Source: Thermochromatium tepidum ATCC 43061
GTDB taxonomy: Bacteria; Pseudomonadota; Gammaproteobacteria; Chromatiales; Chromatiaceae
Length of the DNA: 64,000 nucleotides
NCBI RefSeq assembly: GCF_009664085.1
Contig: NZ_CP039268.1
Coordinates: forward strand, 253,001 to 317,000
Direction: 5' to 3'
Shown here: positions 18,199 to 29,848 of the stretch, in pieces
How positions within the stretch are numbered: position 1 is the stretch's first letter
Layout: every line of letters starts with the position of its first letter
Notes under the pieces: model-generated
The model's database searches: none
Seen by the model: the letters and a program-made list of their open reading frames with translations, nothing else
What the model was told of the DNA's origin: nothing
Made by a program: the position numbers and the translations under genes

Positions 18199-19683
18199 TC
18201 AGTCCGGGCGCGGTTCGAGCCTGATTCCTAATGCCCCCCAGATCCGGTCAACCCGTTCGCGCACGCCCTCGTCCATGCGGATCGGGCGGCCCCATTCGCG
18301 TGTCGTCTCGCCCGGCCACTTGTTGGTGGCGTCGAGGCCGATCTTCGACCCTAGACCTGAAACGGGCGAGGCGAAATCCAGATAGTCGATCGGCGTGTTC
18401 TCGATCAGCAGGGTGTCGCGTGCCGGGTCCATGCGCGTGGTCAGGGCCCAGATGACATCGCTCCAGTTACGGGTATTGACGTCCTCATCGACCACGATCA
18501 CGAACTTGGTGTACATGAACTGACGCAGAAACGACCACACACCCAGCATCACCCGTTTGGCGTGTCCCGGATATTGCTTGCGGATGCTGACCACGGCGAG
18601 CCGGTAGGAACAGCCCTCAGGCGGCAGATAGAAGTCCTGGATCTCGGGGAACTGCTTGCGCAGGAGGGGTATGAACACCTCATTCAGGGCCACGCCTAAC
18701 ACGGCCGGCTCATCGGGCGGGCGCCCGGTGTAGGTGCTGTGATAGATGGGATCGCGTCGATGGGTCATGCGCTCGATGGTGAACACCGGGAAGGTCTCGA
18801 CCTCGTTGTAATAGCCCGTGTGGTCACCGAAGGGCCCCTCAGGGGCCGTGTCGTCCGGGTAGATATGGCCTTCGAGCACGATCTCGGCGTTGGCCGGAAC
18901 CTGGAGGTCGGATTCCAGACAGGCTGCAAGCTCAGTGCGACTGCCGCGCAGCAGACCGGCGAAGGCATATTCAGACAGGGTATCGGGCACTGGCGTCACC
19001 GCGGCCAGCAGGGTCGCCGGGTCGGCACCTAGCGCCACCGCGACCGGAAAGGGTTTACCCGGATTGGCACGTTTCCAGTCGCGATAGTCGAGCGCCCCGC
19101 CGCGATGCGACAGCCAGCGCATGATGACCCGGTTGGGTCCAAGTACCTGCATCCGATAGATGCCGAGGTTGTGGCGCGGCTTCTCCGGACCGCGCGTGAT
19201 CACCAGTCCCCAGGTGATGAGCCGGGCGACATCGCCCGGCCAGCAGCGTTGGATCGGCAGCCGACCCAGATCGACCTCCAGACCGCTCAGTGAGACCTCC
19301 TGACAGGCCGGATTGCGCCGTACCCTGGGCGCCATATCGAGCACCTTCTTAAAGATCGGCAGCGTCTCCCAGGTCTGCTTCAGTCCCCTGGGCGGATCGG
19401 GTTCCTTGAGGAACGCAAGGAGTTGCCCGACCTCGCGCAAGGCTTCGACCGACTCCTCGCCCATGCCGAGCGCGACCCGCTTGGGTGTTCCGAACAGGTT
19501 GGCGAGCAATGGGATGTTCGAGCCCCTGGGTCGCTCGAACAACAGCGCCGGACCGCCCGCACGGAGGGTGCGGTCACAGATCTCAGTGATCTCCAGATCG
19601 GGATCGACCTCGAGCGTGACGCGGTGCAGCTCGTCGCGCTGTTCGAGCTGATCGATGAAGTCGCGCAGATCGCGGTATTGCAT
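18199..19683 (-). CDS. ubiD: 4-hydroxy-3-polyprenylbenzoate decarboxylase UbiD
   Basis: A 494-residue prenyl-FMN-dependent decarboxylase of ubiquinone synthesis. Family blocks include [18 protein letters not shown] at the start, [14 protein letters not shown] near 285-300 and [18 protein letters not shown] near 430. Length fits the family. UbiX, which makes the cofactor, is not in the window. The start at 19683 begins at the conserved MQYRDL; the frame extends further upstream into the oligopeptidase gene and was trimmed. Same strand as prlC, 19 bp downstream of its stop. Confidence 0.95.
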   Translation of the reverse strand: MQYRDLRDFIDQLEQRDELHRVTLEVDPDLEITEICDRTLRAGGPALLFERPRGSNIPLLANLFGTPKRVALGMGEESVEALREVGQLLAFLKEPDPPRGLKQTWETLPIFKKVLDMAPRVRRNPACQEVSLSGLEVDLGRLPIQRCWPGDVARLITWGLVITRGPEKPRHNLGIYRMQVLGPNRVIMRWLSHRGGALDYRDWKRANPGKPFPVAVALGADPATLLAAVTPVPDTLSEYAFAGLLRGSRTELAACLESDLQVPANAEIVLEGHIYPDDTAPEGPFGDHTGYYNEVETFPVFTIERMTHRRDPIYHSTYTGRPPDEPAVLGVALNEVFIPLLRKQFPEIQDFYLPPEGCSYRLAVVSIRKQYPGHAKRVMLGVWSFLRQFMYTKFVIVVDEDVNTRNWSDVIWALTTRMDPARDTLLIENTPIDYLDFASPVSGLGSKIGLDATNKWPGETTREWGRPIRMDEGVRERVDRIWGALGIRLEPRPD

Positions 19684-19702
19684 CCTGGTTCGAGACCCCT
19701 CA

Positions 19703-21742
19703 TTAAGCCGCTTCGGTAACGATGCCCGAATGGCGCAACAGCGCATCGATCTGCGGCTCGCGTCCGCGAAACCTCACGAACAGCGTCATCGCATCCTCCG
19801 CGCCGCCTTGCTCTAGGATGTTCTCCAGGAAGGAACGCCCGGTCGCGGCATCGAAGACGCCGCGTTCTTCAAACAGCGAGAAGGCATCCGCCGCGAGCAC
19901 CTCGGCCCATTTGTAGCTGTAGTACCCCGCCGCATAACCGCCGGCGAAGATGTGCGAAAAGCTGTGCGCGAAGCGGTGGAAGGCGGGTGGGCGGACCACG
20001 GCGACCTGATCGCGAACCGACTCCAGGATCTCATAGATGCGCCCGCCGCGTCCTGGGTCATATTCGTAGTGCAGCCTAAAGTCGAACAGCGCAAACTCGA
20101 GCTGCCGCACCATCTGCATCGCCGACTGAAAGTTCTTGGCCGCGATCATGCGGCTGTAGAGCGCTTCGGGCAGCGGGGCGCCGGTCTCCCAGTGCGCGGC
20201 GAACAGATCCAGCGACGCGCGCTCCCAACACCAATTCTCCAAGAACTGGCTCGGAAGTTCGACCGCATCCCAGGGTACGCCGTTGATCCCGGCCACACCC
20301 GGATAGTCGATGCGCGTGAGCATGTGATGCAGTCCGTGCCCGAACTCGTGAAACAGCGTCAATACCTCGTCATGGGTCAGGAGCGAGGGTCTGTCCCCGA
20401 CCGGCGGGCTAAAGTTGCAGACCAGATAGGCGACCGGGATCTGATCACAGCGGCTGGTGTGCATCCGATTGGTGCAGACATCCATCCAGGCCCCGCCGCG
20501 CTTGTTCGGGCGCGCGAAGGGATCGAGATAGAACTGGGCGCGCAGCGCGCCGCTGGGATCTCGGATCTCGAAGAAACGCACGTCCGGGTGATAGGTGTCG
20601 AACTCGGGCACCTCCTGGATCCGGATGCTAAACAGCCGTTCGGCCACGCCGAACAGCCCGAACAGGACGCGCGTGATCGGGAAGTAGGGACGCAGCTCCT
20701 CCTGGCTGATCTGGTAATGATGGATGCGTAGCTTTTCGGAGTAATAGGGGATATCCCAGGGTTCCAGCGACTCGACGCCATGCTGCTCATGCGCGAATGC
20801 CTCCAGTTCGGCCAGCTCGCGCCGTGCCTGTCCGACCGAGCGCGCGGCCAGGTCGTTGAGAAACCCAAAGACCTCCTCGGGTGAACGGGCCATCTTGGTC
20901 GCGAGCGAGCGCTCGGCATAGTTGGCGAAGCCAAGCAATTGGGCCAGCTCGTGACGCAGGGCGAGGATGCGCTCCATGATCTCGGTATTGTCCCAGCGCC
21001 CGGCGTGGGGCCCCTGATCCGAGGCGCGTGTGCCGAAGGCCTGGTAGAACTCGAAGCGCAGCGCGCGGTCGTCGGCATAGGTCATGACCGGCAGGTAATA
21101 GGGCATGTCGAGCGTGAACATCCAGCCATCCAGTCCCTGACCTTCGGCGTTCTGACGCGCCAGCGCCAGCAACGACTCGGGCAGACCGGCGAGTCGTGCT
21201 GGGTCTTCGATATGCTTGCTCCAGGCATTGGTCGCATCCAGCACGTTTTCGGAATAGGTGCTGGTCAGCTGGGCGAGCTCCTGGCTAATCGCCTTGTAAC
21301 GGGTCTTCTGCTCAGGCGGCAGGTCCACGCCCGAGAGATGGAAGTCACGCAGCGCGTTCTCCAGTAGCTTGCGCTGCGCCCTGTCCAGATGCTCCTGGGC
21401 CGCGACCGCGCGATAGGCCCGAAACAACGCCTCGTTCTGACCGACCTCGGTACCGTACTCGCTGAGTTTGGGCAGACAGGCGTTATAGGCCGCGCGCAGC
21501 GCCTCGCTGTTGAGCACGGCATTGAGGTGTCCGACCGGTGACCAGGCGCGGTTTAAGCGATCATCGACCTCGTCGAGTGGCTCGATAAAGTTCTCCCAGG
21601 TCGGCACCTCGATCTCGCGCGTCAGGCGTTCGATGGTGGCGCGACACTCGGCCAGCCGGGCATCGATGGCCGGCTCGACGTGCTCGGGGCGGATCAGATG
21701 GAAGGCGGGCAGACCAGTGTGATCGAGGAGCGGATTGGACAT
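19703..21742 (-). CDS. prlC: Oligopeptidase A
   Basis: A 679-residue M3-family zinc metallopeptidase of the cytoplasm that cleaves small peptides, including signal-peptide fragments. The zinc site HEFGHGLHH begins at residue 465, with the third ligand expected about 25 residues later in [14 protein letters not shown]. The start [17 protein letters not shown] is typical of OpdA. Complete, with no disruption. It lies 19 bp before ubiD on the same strand, possibly cotranscribed. Confidence 0.95.
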   Translation of the reverse strand: MSNPLLDHTGLPAFHLIRPEHVEPAIDARLAECRATIERLTREIEVPTWENFIEPLDEVDDRLNRAWSPVGHLNAVLNSEALRAAYNACLPKLSEYGTEVGQNEALFRAYRAVAAQEHLDRAQRKLLENALRDFHLSGVDLPPEQKTRYKAISQELAQLTSTYSENVLDATNAWSKHIEDPARLAGLPESLLALARQNAEGQGLDGWMFTLDMPYYLPVMTYADDRALRFEFYQAFGTRASDQGPHAGRWDNTEIMERILALRHELAQLLGFANYAERSLATKMARSPEEVFGFLNDLAARSVGQARRELAELEAFAHEQHGVESLEPWDIPYYSEKLRIHHYQISQEELRPYFPITRVLFGLFGVAERLFSIRIQEVPEFDTYHPDVRFFEIRDPSGALRAQFYLDPFARPNKRGGAWMDVCTNRMHTSRCDQIPVAYLVCNFSPPVGDRPSLLTHDEVLTLFHEFGHGLHHMLTRIDYPGVAGINGVPWDAVELPSQFLENWCWERASLDLFAAHWETGAPLPEALYSRMIAAKNFQSAMQMVRQLEFALFDFRLHYEYDPGRGGRIYEILESVRDQVAVVRPPAFHRFAHSFSHIFAGGYAAGYYSYKWAEVLAADAFSLFEERGVFDAATGRSFLENILEQGGAEDAMTLFVRFRGREPQIDALLRHSGIVTEAA

Positions 21743-21878
21743 GGGGCGTGATCCGTGGTCGGTTGACGGTGTTCGGTGGGGGCGTGATCAGCGGCTGGTC
21801 ATGATAAAGCCTTGCGCGTCAGACCAACAAAAGATTCGCATCTACAGACCGTCGTCATTCAAGCGCCTGCGCGGCGGT

Positions 21879-22445
21879 TCAGTCTGGCAGAAAGCCGCTG
21901 TTCTGGTGTGGGGCGATGTGGCCCTGGAGCGAGCGTTTGATGTCATTGAGCGGACGCGGCTTGAAGGCGCGCGGGATGCAGAAATGTTGGCTCCAAAGCT
22001 CGACTCGATAGCGCTCGGCCCCCGGACCGAGCGCTTGCCAGTCTTGGTTCACGGGCATCCATCCGCTGTCGGTGCCATAGGCAAAGACCCGATACCGACC
22101 CCGGGGTGTACAGCGGATGCCCTCGAATGAGAGATTGTCGGTGCCCCTGCCAGGGCGGGCGATCAGGGTATAGCGCACCACCTCGTCGGGGCCGATGCTC
22201 AGATTCCGTCCGTCGATGAAATAGCGAAAGGGGGTTGGTGGGCCATCGAGTCTGAATTCGATCAGATCCGCCTCATCCGGCGGTGGTGGCAGGCGGGTCA
22301 GCGCCTCGGTCCAGGGTGTTGCCGGCTTGACGCTCGATGGCGTGAAGGGTTCAGGCCCATGGATGAAGGGGCTCTCTTCGGCCAGGAGCGAGCTGGACCA
22401 CAGGAGCGGGGGCACAAGGAGCTGTGTGAATCGAATCTGTCTCAT
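21879..22445 (-). CDS. CNP1-like family secreted protein
   Basis: About 188 residues with a signal peptide (MRQIRFTQLLVPPLLWSSSLLA). The mature part matches the CNP1-like family pattern: SFEGIRCTPRGRYRVFAYGTDSG followed by W, and a conserved cysteine near the end (SQHFCIPR). The function of the family is unknown. An alternative ATG 15 bp upstream would add MALTR. No ribosome-binding site decides between them. No operon partners. Confidence 0.65.
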   Translation of the reverse strand: MRQIRFTQLLVPPLLWSSSLLAEESPFIHGPEPFTPSSVKPATPWTEALTRLPPPPDEADLIEFRLDGPPTPFRYFIDGRNLSIGPDEVVRYTLIARPGRGTDNLSFEGIRCTPRGRYRVFAYGTDSGWMPVNQDWQALGPGAERYRVELWSQHFCIPRAFKPRPLNDIKRSLQGHIAPHQNSGFLPD

Positions 22446-22656
22446 GCGTGTGAGGGCCATCCAGCGAGCAAGGCGATCCTGATGCGATGGGATCCGGCGT
22501 GGGGCGAGTGGATCGCGTGATCCGTCCGGTCCGGCTTGCAACTCAATAGTACCATTCGACAGTCTTTCCGTTCGCTGGGCAATGGGGCCGCCGGAATAGA
22601 TTGCGATCGGTGCGCTGCACCCTGTTTATCTGATTTGGGATTCGGTGAGTTTTTAG

Positions 22657-23958
22657 ATGCAAACCTCAGACACCCTCATGCCCTATGAGGCGATCGACGC
22701 CGCGGCCCTGCTGAACTCACTCCACGCTGGCGTGGTGGTGCATGGTCCGGGGACCGAGATCCTCTATGCCAATCCGCGCGCCCTGGAGCTGCTACGCCTG
22801 ACCGCTGACCAGGCCTCGGGCAGGGTGGCAATGGATCCGGAGTGGCGTTTCCTCGATGAAGAAAAGCATCTGCTGCCAGTGGAGGAGTATCCGGTCAATC
22901 GGGTCCTGGCGAGCGGTGAGGCGGTGACCAATCAGGTCGTTGGGATCGTCGATAGCCGCTCCGAGGCCATCACCTGGGTTCTGGTCAATGCCTATCCCGA
23001 ACGCGACCCAGACGGGCAGATCACCAAGGTCGTGGTGACCTTTATCGACATCACCCGCGAGAAGCAGGACATCCCCTTCGAGCAGATCGTCGCCTATGCC
23101 AGTGATCCGGTGGTGGTGACCGAGGCTAACCCCGTGGTCGGACAGGGACCGCGCATCCTCTATGTCAATGATGCCTTCACCGACCTCACCGGCTATACCC
23201 CCGAGGAGGTGATCGGCCAGTCGCCGCGGATTCTCCAGGGACCAGATACGGATCCTGCGACTCGCAGCCGTATCCGCCAGGCGCTCATCGACCGCGTCCC
23301 GATCCAGGAGCAGATCCTCAACTACACCAAGGGTGGGGAGAAATATTGGGTCGAACTCAAGATCGTACCCCTGCGCAATACGCGGGGCGAGGTGACCCAT
23401 TTCGCCGCCATCGAGCGCGACATCACCAGCCAAAAGGCCAAGGAGTCGTCCCTGCGCGAGCTGGCAATCACCGACCCCCTGACCAACCTGCTCAACCGTC
23501 GCGGTTTTTCAGAGCAGGCCCAGGGGCGTCTGGCCAGTGCGCTACGCGATGGTCAGGGAATCGCGCTGGCCATGATTGACATCGATTTCTTCAAGCGCAT
23601 CAACGACAGCTATGGCCATGAGGTCGGCGATCAGGCGCTGATCCATCTGGCGAGTCTGTTGCGCAGTTCCTTTCGCGAGAGCGACGTCATCGGACGGCTC
23701 GGTGGCGAGGAGTTTGCCGTTTTGCTGGCAGGGGCGACCCTGGATCGGGCGGGCGCGCTCATGGACAGACTCCGCACCCGACTCGCGACCACGCCGTTCA
23801 GTCTTTTTGATGGGCGAAAGCTGGGATTTACGGTCAGTATCGGGGTCGCCACCCTGGATCCAGAGAAGGCCACCCTCCAGGCGCTCATCAAGGCGGCAGA
23901 CGCCGCGCTCTATACCGCCAAGCGCGGTGGACGCAATCGAGTCGCAGTGACAGCCTAA
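22657..23958 (+). CDS. PAS-PAS-GGDEF diguanylate cyclase
   Basis: A 433-residue cytoplasmic signalling protein. Residues about 10-130 and 130-260 are PAS domains; about 265-430 is a GGDEF domain with the active motif GGEEF at 349-353 and an inhibitory-site RxxD (RESD, 340-343), so it should make cyclic di-GMP with product feedback. The second PAS has GQSPRILQG at 187-195, the place where LOV domains have GxNCRFLQG; proline stands where the flavin-binding cysteine would be, so classic LOV photochemistry is not expected. No membrane segments. No EAL domain. The gene is separated from fba by repeat copy 2. Confidence 0.92.
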   Translation: MQTSDTLMPYEAIDAAALLNSLHAGVVVHGPGTEILYANPRALELLRLTADQASGRVAMDPEWRFLDEEKHLLPVEEYPVNRVLASGEAVTNQVVGIVDSRSEAITWVLVNAYPERDPDGQITKVVVTFIDITREKQDIPFEQIVAYASDPVVVTEANPVVGQGPRILYVNDAFTDLTGYTPEEVIGQSPRILQGPDTDPATRSRIRQALIDRVPIQEQILNYTKGGEKYWVELKIVPLRNTRGEVTHFAAIERDITSQKAKESSLRELAITDPLTNLLNRRGFSEQAQGRLASALRDGQGIALAMIDIDFFKRINDSYGHEVGDQALIHLASLLRSSFRESDVIGRLGGEEFAVLLAGATLDRAGALMDRLRTRLATTPFSLFDGRKLGFTVSIGVATLDPEKATLQALIKAADAALYTAKRGGRNRVAVTA

Positions 23959-24008
23959 CACCGTCCCTTAGGGCAGATCGCCGTCGATGCCGACACAGTG
24001 AATGCCAA

Positions 24009-24268
24009 GTAAACAACCCTCGACTGAAGTCGAAGGCTTTATTGTGAGACGCAGCAAACATGGTTGACCGCATCCCCAACATTGGGCGTGTTTACAGCCG
24101 CCCTTGGCAGCGGGGCTCCGCTGCCAATCCGGGCCAGGTTTCGACTGGCGTTGCAGTCGGCGTGCGCCCGGAGACCACACTGTATTATACACCACATGGC
24201 GCACTTCGCGCGCCCGCCATTCCTCCCGCGACTCAAGTCGCGGGTTTCCTTGCGGAGGGTCTATGAAT
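24009..24268 (+). repeat. 260-bp structured repeat, copy 2
   Basis: Inverted copy of the repeat at 16346-16605. On this strand it begins GTAAACAACCC, and GTAAACA (24009-24015) can pair with TGTTTAC (24089-24095). Further stems follow, including CCCTCGACTGAAGTCGAAGG, TTGGCAGCGG with CCGCTGCCAA, and TCCGGGC with GCCCGGA enclosing inner hairpins. It ends in GGAGGGTCT-ATG-AAT. Compared with copy 1, a T-A pair in one stem has changed to C-G and another pair to G-T, which keeps the fold. It sits between the diguanylate cyclase and fba and encodes no protein. Confidence 0.85.
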
Positions 24269-24311
24269 AGGGCGCCCGCAGGCGCCCAGTTCACGAGCCT
24301 GTTGGAGAGGC

Positions 24312-25376
24312 TCAGTTGACCTTGGGATCGAGCTCACCCGAGGCATAGCGCTTGGTCATGGCCTCGAGCGAGAGCACCTTGATCTTGCTCGCATGACCGG
24401 CGGTGCCGAAGGCCTCGTAGCGTGCCTTGCAGATCTCTTTCATCGCCTGGGTGGCGGCAGCGAGATATTTGCGTGGGTCAAAGTTCTTGCGGTCCTCGGC
24501 CAGATTCTTGCGGATGGCGCCGGTCGAGGCCATGCGGAGATCGGTGTCGATATTGACCTTGCGCACGCCGTGTTTGATGCCCTCGACGATCTCCTCGACC
24601 GGCACGCCATAGGTCTCGCCCATGTCGCCGCCGTAGTCGTTGATGATCTTGAGCCATTCCTGGGGCACCGAGGAGGAACCGTGCATGACCAGATGTACGG
24701 TCGGGATGCGGGCGTGGATCTCCTTGATGCGCTCGATGGCGAGGATGTCACCAGTCGGGGGCCGGGTGAACTTGTAGGCGCCGTGCGAGGTGCCGATGGC
24801 GATGGCCAGGGCGTCTACGCCCGTCTTCTTGACGAAGTCGGCGGCCTCGTTTGGGTCGGTCAGGAGCTGGCTGTGGTCGAGATGACCCTCGGCGCCGACG
24901 CCATCCTCCTCGCCGGCCTGTCCGGTTTCGAGCGAACCCAGACAGCCCAGCTCACCCTCAACCGAGACACCACAGGCGTGTGCCATCTCGACTACACGAC
25001 GAGTCACCTCGACGTTGTAGTCATAGCTGGCTGGGGTCTTGCCATCCTCCTTGAGCGAACCGTCCATCATCACCGAGCTGAAGCCGAGCTGGATCGAGCG
25101 CTGGCAGACTGCCGGCGAGGTGCCATGGTCTTGGTGCATGCACACCGGGATGTGCGGCCACTCCTCGATGGCGGCCAGGATCAGATGGCGCAGGAAGGGC
25201 GCCCCAGCATATTTGCGCGCACCGGCCGAGGCCTGGACGATGACCGGTGAGTCGGTCTCATCGGCGGCCTCCATGATGGCGCGCATCTGCTCCAGGTTAT
25301 TGACGTTGAAGGCCGGAACGCCATAGCCGTGTTCGGCGGCGTGGTCGAGTAGCTGTCGCAGTGAGATCAGGGCCAT
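24312..25376 (-). CDS. fba: Fructose-bisphosphate aldolase, class II
   Basis: A 354-residue zinc-dependent aldolase that joins dihydroxyacetone phosphate with glyceraldehyde 3-phosphate (and, in the Calvin cycle, with erythrose 4-phosphate). The start [19 protein letters not shown], the metal-binding block [21 protein letters not shown] and [11 protein letters not shown] identify the CbbA-type enzyme. An open frame runs upstream into the pyk gene and was trimmed to the conserved start. It is the last gene of the minus-strand sugar-phosphate cluster tkt, gap, pgk, pyk, fba. Confidence 0.96.
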   Translation of the reverse strand: MALISLRQLLDHAAEHGYGVPAFNVNNLEQMRAIMEAADETDSPVIVQASAGARKYAGAPFLRHLILAAIEEWPHIPVCMHQDHGTSPAVCQRSIQLGFSSVMMDGSLKEDGKTPASYDYNVEVTRRVVEMAHACGVSVEGELGCLGSLETGQAGEEDGVGAEGHLDHSQLLTDPNEAADFVKKTGVDALAIAIGTSHGAYKFTRPPTGDILAIERIKEIHARIPTVHLVMHGSSSVPQEWLKIINDYGGDMGETYGVPVEEIVEGIKHGVRKVNIDTDLRMASTGAIRKNLAEDRKNFDPRKYLAAATQAMKEICKARYEAFGTAGHASKIKVLSLEAMTKRYASGELDPKVN

Positions 25377-25444
25377 GAGTTGTCCTCGTGGGTCGTGGTT
25401 GGAAGGGACATTGTTGGCGCAAATACGGTCGCGCCGTCGGATCC

Positions 25445-26887
25445 TCAATCGTCGGTTGAGAGCCGATGCTCGCCGACGCGCATGATCTTCATGATGTTGG
25501 TCTGGCCCTCGACACCCGAGCGGTCGCCCTTGGTGATGATGACCAGATCGCCGTCCTGGACCGTTCCCTGGCGTAGCATCTCTTCGATCACCTCGCGGTT
25601 GACCTCGTGCATGTCGGTACTGGCGACATCGAAGCTGATCGGATAGACGCCCCGGAACAGACACAGCTTGCGCCGGGTCGGCACCGAGCGCGTCAGGCCG
25701 TAGATGGGGATGCCGGAGCTGATACGCGACATCCACTTGACCGTCGAGCCGGTTTCGGTAAGCGCTGCGATCGCCTTCACGCCCAGATGATTGGCGGTGT
25801 ACATGGCCGCCATGGCGATGGCCTCATCGACGCGCCCAAATACCGAGTTGAGCCGATGGCCGGAACGGGTGACGCTTTTTTCCGCTTCCAGACAGATGCG
25901 GTGCAGTGCACTGACCACCTTGGCCGGATTCTTGCCGATCGAGCTTTCCGCCGAGAGCATCACGGCGTCGGTGCCGTCGAGCACCGCATTGGCTACGTCG
26001 AAGACCTCGGCGCGGGTCGGGATCGGGTTCTCGATCATCGACTGCATCATCTGGGTGGCGGTGATGACCACGCAGTTGAGCTCGCGCGCACGGCTGATGA
26101 GGCGTTTCTGTACGGCGGGCAGTTCGGCATCGCCGATCTCCACCCCGAGATCGCCGCGCGCGATCATGATGGCATCGGAGGCATGGATGATGTCATCGAT
26201 GCCCTTGAGCGACTCGGCGCGCTCGATCTTGGCGATGATCCCGCCGCGTCCGCCGGCCTCTTGGAACAGCTCGCGCGCCAGACGCACGTCATCGCCGTTG
26301 CGCACGAAGGAGACGGCCAGATAGTCGGCGTCGATCGCGGCGGCGAAGCGGATATCGTCCTTGTCCTTGTCGGTCAGGGCCGGTGCCGAGAGCCCGCCGC
26401 CCTTTTTGTTGATGCCCTTGTTGTTGGACAGGATACCGCCAGTGATGACCTGGCACTCGATACGCCCGTCGACGACCGCATCGACCCAGAGCTCGATCGC
26501 GCCATCGTCGAGCAACAGGATGTCGCCATGGCGGACGTCGTCGGCCAGGGCGGCATAGGTGGTGCCGACACGCCCTTGATTGCCCGCGTCGATCGGGCAG
26601 GTGGTGTCGATGACGAAGCGGTCGCCCTTGGTCAGCTCGATCCGACCCTCGGTGAACTTGCCGATGCGGATCTTGGGGCCTTGCAGATCCACCAGGACGG
26701 CGATTTCACGCCCAGCGGCCAGGGCGCGTTCGCGGATGCGCTGGGCGCGCTCGCGGTGACGGTCATGCGAATCATGCGAAAGATTGAGACGGACGACGTC
26801 CACTCCGGCGGCGAGGATCTCGTCCATGACCGAGACCGGATCGGTCGCCGGTCCCAGGGTTGCAACGATCTTGGTGCGTCTTGGCAT
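25445..26887 (-). CDS. pyk: Pyruvate kinase
   Basis: A 480-residue enzyme converting phosphoenolpyruvate and ADP to pyruvate and ATP. It begins [14 protein letters not shown], contains [14 protein letters not shown], the catalytic-lysine region IIAKIERAE and [12 protein letters not shown], all typical. It sits between pgk and fba, as in several Chromatiaceae genomes, linking Calvin-cycle intermediates with lower glycolysis. The 105 bp between it and pgk holds the short direct repeat AGCGTTCAGCC twice. Complete. Confidence 0.96.
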   Translation of the reverse strand: MPRRTKIVATLGPATDPVSVMDEILAAGVDVVRLNLSHDSHDRHRERAQRIRERALAAGREIAVLVDLQGPKIRIGKFTEGRIELTKGDRFVIDTTCPIDAGNQGRVGTTYAALADDVRHGDILLLDDGAIELWVDAVVDGRIECQVITGGILSNNKGINKKGGGLSAPALTDKDKDDIRFAAAIDADYLAVSFVRNGDDVRLARELFQEAGGRGGIIAKIERAESLKGIDDIIHASDAIMIARGDLGVEIGDAELPAVQKRLISRARELNCVVITATQMMQSMIENPIPTRAEVFDVANAVLDGTDAVMLSAESSIGKNPAKVVSALHRICLEAEKSVTRSGHRLNSVFGRVDEAIAMAAMYTANHLGVKAIAALTETGSTVKWMSRISSGIPIYGLTRSVPTRRKLCLFRGVYPISFDVASTDMHEVNREVIEEMLRQGTVQDGDLVIITKGDRSGVEGQTNIMKIMRVGEHRLSTDD

Positions 26888-26992
26888 TGTTTTTGAGCCT
26901 CCAGCGTTCAGCCCCCGGCCTTCAGCGTTCAGCCTCTGCGCGTTTCTATGCTGGAGAGGCCGGCGGCTGAAGGCTGGCAGCCTTCCGCTGAA

Positions 26993-28174
26993 TCAGTCCT
27001 TTGCCCGGGCTTCGAGCATGGCGACGGCGGGGAGGGTCTTGCCTTCGAGATATTCGAGGAAGGCGCCGCCGGCGGTCGAGATGTAGGAGACCTGGTCGTA
27101 GATGTCGTATTTCTGGATGGCAGCGATGGTGTCGCCACCACCGGCCAGACTGAAGGCCGATGAGTTGGCAATGGCCCGGGCCAGGGTCTTGGTGCCCTCG
27201 CCGAACTGGTCGAACTCGAACACGCCTACGGGGCCATTCCAGACGATGGTGCCAGCACGCGCGATGATGTCGGCCAGTGCCTGGGCCGACTCGGGTCCGA
27301 TGTCGAAGATCATGTCGTCGTCTTCGACCGCGGCGACAGCCTTGACGACGGCCGGCTCGTTTTCGTCGAACTTCTTGCCGCAGACCACGTCTGTGGCGAT
27401 CGGGATGGAGGCGCCACGCGCGGCCATCTTCTCCATCAGCGCCTTGGCCGTGGGGATCAGGTCCTCCTCGCACAGCGACTTGCCGATCGGCAGGCCGGCC
27501 GCAGCCAGGAAGGTATTGGCGATGCCACCGCCGACCACGAGCTGATCGACCTTCTCGGACAGCGACTCAAGCACTGTGAGCTTGGTCGAGACCTTGGAGC
27601 CGCCGACGATGGCGACCAGGGGGCGGGCCGGGTTGGCCAGCGCCTTCTGCAGCGCATCCAGTTCCTCGGCCAGCAACAAACCGGCGCAGGCGATCGGGGC
27701 GAACTTGCCCACGCCATGGGTCGAGGCCTGGGCGCGGTGCGCCGTGCCAAAGGCGTCCATCACGAAGACATCGCAGAGTGCGGCGTACTGCTTGGATAGG
27801 TCTTCATCGTCCTTGCCCTCGCCCTTGTTGAAACGCACGTTCTCGAGCAGCACGAGCTCGCCCTCGGCGAGGGTCGGCGGGCTATCCAGATAGTCGCGGA
27901 TCAACCGGACCTCGCGACCGAGCTTGGCGGCAAGCACCTCGGCGACGGGTTGGAGCGAATCGGCCTCGGAGAACACCCCCTCCTCGGGACGCCCTAGATG
28001 CGACATCACCATGACCCTGGCCCCGGCCTTGAGGCAATGCTCAAAGGTCGGCAGCGAGGCGATGATGCGGGCATCGGACGTGACCTGGCCGTTCTTGACC
28101 GGGACATTCAGGTCCGAGCGAATCAGCACCCGCTTACCAGCCAGATCCAGGTCGGTGAGCTTGATGAAAGACAT
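26993..28174 (-). CDS. pgk: Phosphoglycerate kinase
   Basis: A 393-residue enzyme that interconverts 3-phosphoglycerate and 1,3-bisphosphoglycerate. The start [26 protein letters not shown] is typical, with [25 protein letters not shown] and the C-terminal [12 protein letters not shown] (nucleotide-binding GGGD). Open frame upstream of 28174 is in a different, non-conserved region and includes part of the small upstream gene's 3' side. In this phototroph it works mainly in the reductive direction of the Calvin cycle. Confidence 0.97.
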   Translation of the reverse strand: MSFIKLTDLDLAGKRVLIRSDLNVPVKNGQVTSDARIIASLPTFEHCLKAGARVMVMSHLGRPEEGVFSEADSLQPVAEVLAAKLGREVRLIRDYLDSPPTLAEGELVLLENVRFNKGEGKDDEDLSKQYAALCDVFVMDAFGTAHRAQASTHGVGKFAPIACAGLLLAEELDALQKALANPARPLVAIVGGSKVSTKLTVLESLSEKVDQLVVGGGIANTFLAAAGLPIGKSLCEEDLIPTAKALMEKMAARGASIPIATDVVCGKKFDENEPAVVKAVAAVEDDDMIFDIGPESAQALADIIARAGTIVWNGPVGVFEFDQFGEGTKTLARAIANSSAFSLAGGGDTIAAIQKYDIYDQVSYISTAGGAFLEYLEGKTLPAVAMLEARAKD

Positions 28175-28430
28175 AGGTCCTGTCTCCTCGTCTGGAATTG
28201 AGATGTAAAGCGATCCGCTAAGCCCCAAGGGGCTTGGCGCATCACTCTCTGGAACATGGGCTGGAACATGGGGCATGAAATCGGGAGACCTGCGGGGATG
28301 GATCCATACCCGGGCAGGCCCCCGCTCGTCCCCGCTCATCAGCGAGACACCGCGCCCCGACAGGGCCCGGTGGGGGCACCCGTCGGGAGGCTGGGATGGA
28401 GCAGGTTCGCCTCGACTGGATCGATGGCAT

Positions 28431-28604
28431 TCAGTGTCCAGTCGAGTGCGGGCACTGGGTAGCATCGAGGAAGATCGCGTCGTACCAAGGGATGTCTAGA
28501 TTACAGTTGTAGTGGAAAGTGACGCTATGTGCATGCCCTTGATAGAAGGCATAGCCCAGTCCAGCGACGATCGCGATCAAGATCAGCATGATGAGTTCTT
28601 TCAT
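28431..28604 (-). CDS. 57-residue single-span membrane protein
   Basis: A short frame between gap and pgk on the same strand, starting [20 protein letters not shown] with a strong GGGAG ribosome-binding site 6 bp before the ATG. Residues 4-21 form one membrane helix; the rest ([17 protein letters not shown], then [16 protein letters not shown]) has two cysteines (34 and 51), several histidines and a fairly hydrophilic, possibly folded tail. I do not recognise a family. The ribosome-binding site, position inside the cbb/glycolytic cluster and non-random sequence argue that it is real. Confidence 0.65.
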   Translation of the reverse strand: MKELIMLILIAIVAGLGYAFYQGHAHSVTFHYNCNLDIPWYDAIFLDATQCPHSTGH

Positions 28605-28681
28605 GGGCGCTCCCGGATCAGAACCAAGGGCCCCACCACCGGTATGGATGGCCTGGTCCAGGTGGGGCCAATAGCCTCAGG

Positions 28682-29722
<1,041 letters not shown>

Positions 29723-29757
29723 TTATGGAGGGAGGTTATTGTTTTTGGCAGCCAAGG

Positions 29758-29835
29758 GCAAAGGACACCACGAACAGTCTGATTGCTCTCGCCTGAGCCA
29801 GGCATCAAAAACCTTGTGTGCTCTGTGTCCTTTGC
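29758..29835. repeat. Inverted repeat in the tkt-gap spacer
   Basis: GCAAAGGACAC (29758-29768) and GTGTCCTTTGC (29825-29835) are perfect 11-base inverted repeats around a 56-base middle that contains CTTGTGTGCTCTGTG next to the right arm. It lies between tkt and gap on their transcript. It may be a dispersed intergenic repeat or an mRNA hairpin that adjusts expression; no T-run follows, so it is not a normal terminator. Confidence 0.5.
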
Positions 29836-29848
29836 GGTTCGATCAAAA

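Noticed and set aside
28629-28669. Hairpin after gap as a terminator
   Set aside because: The stem is good (9 bp) but no T-run follows on the gene's strand; it may only modulate the mRNA.
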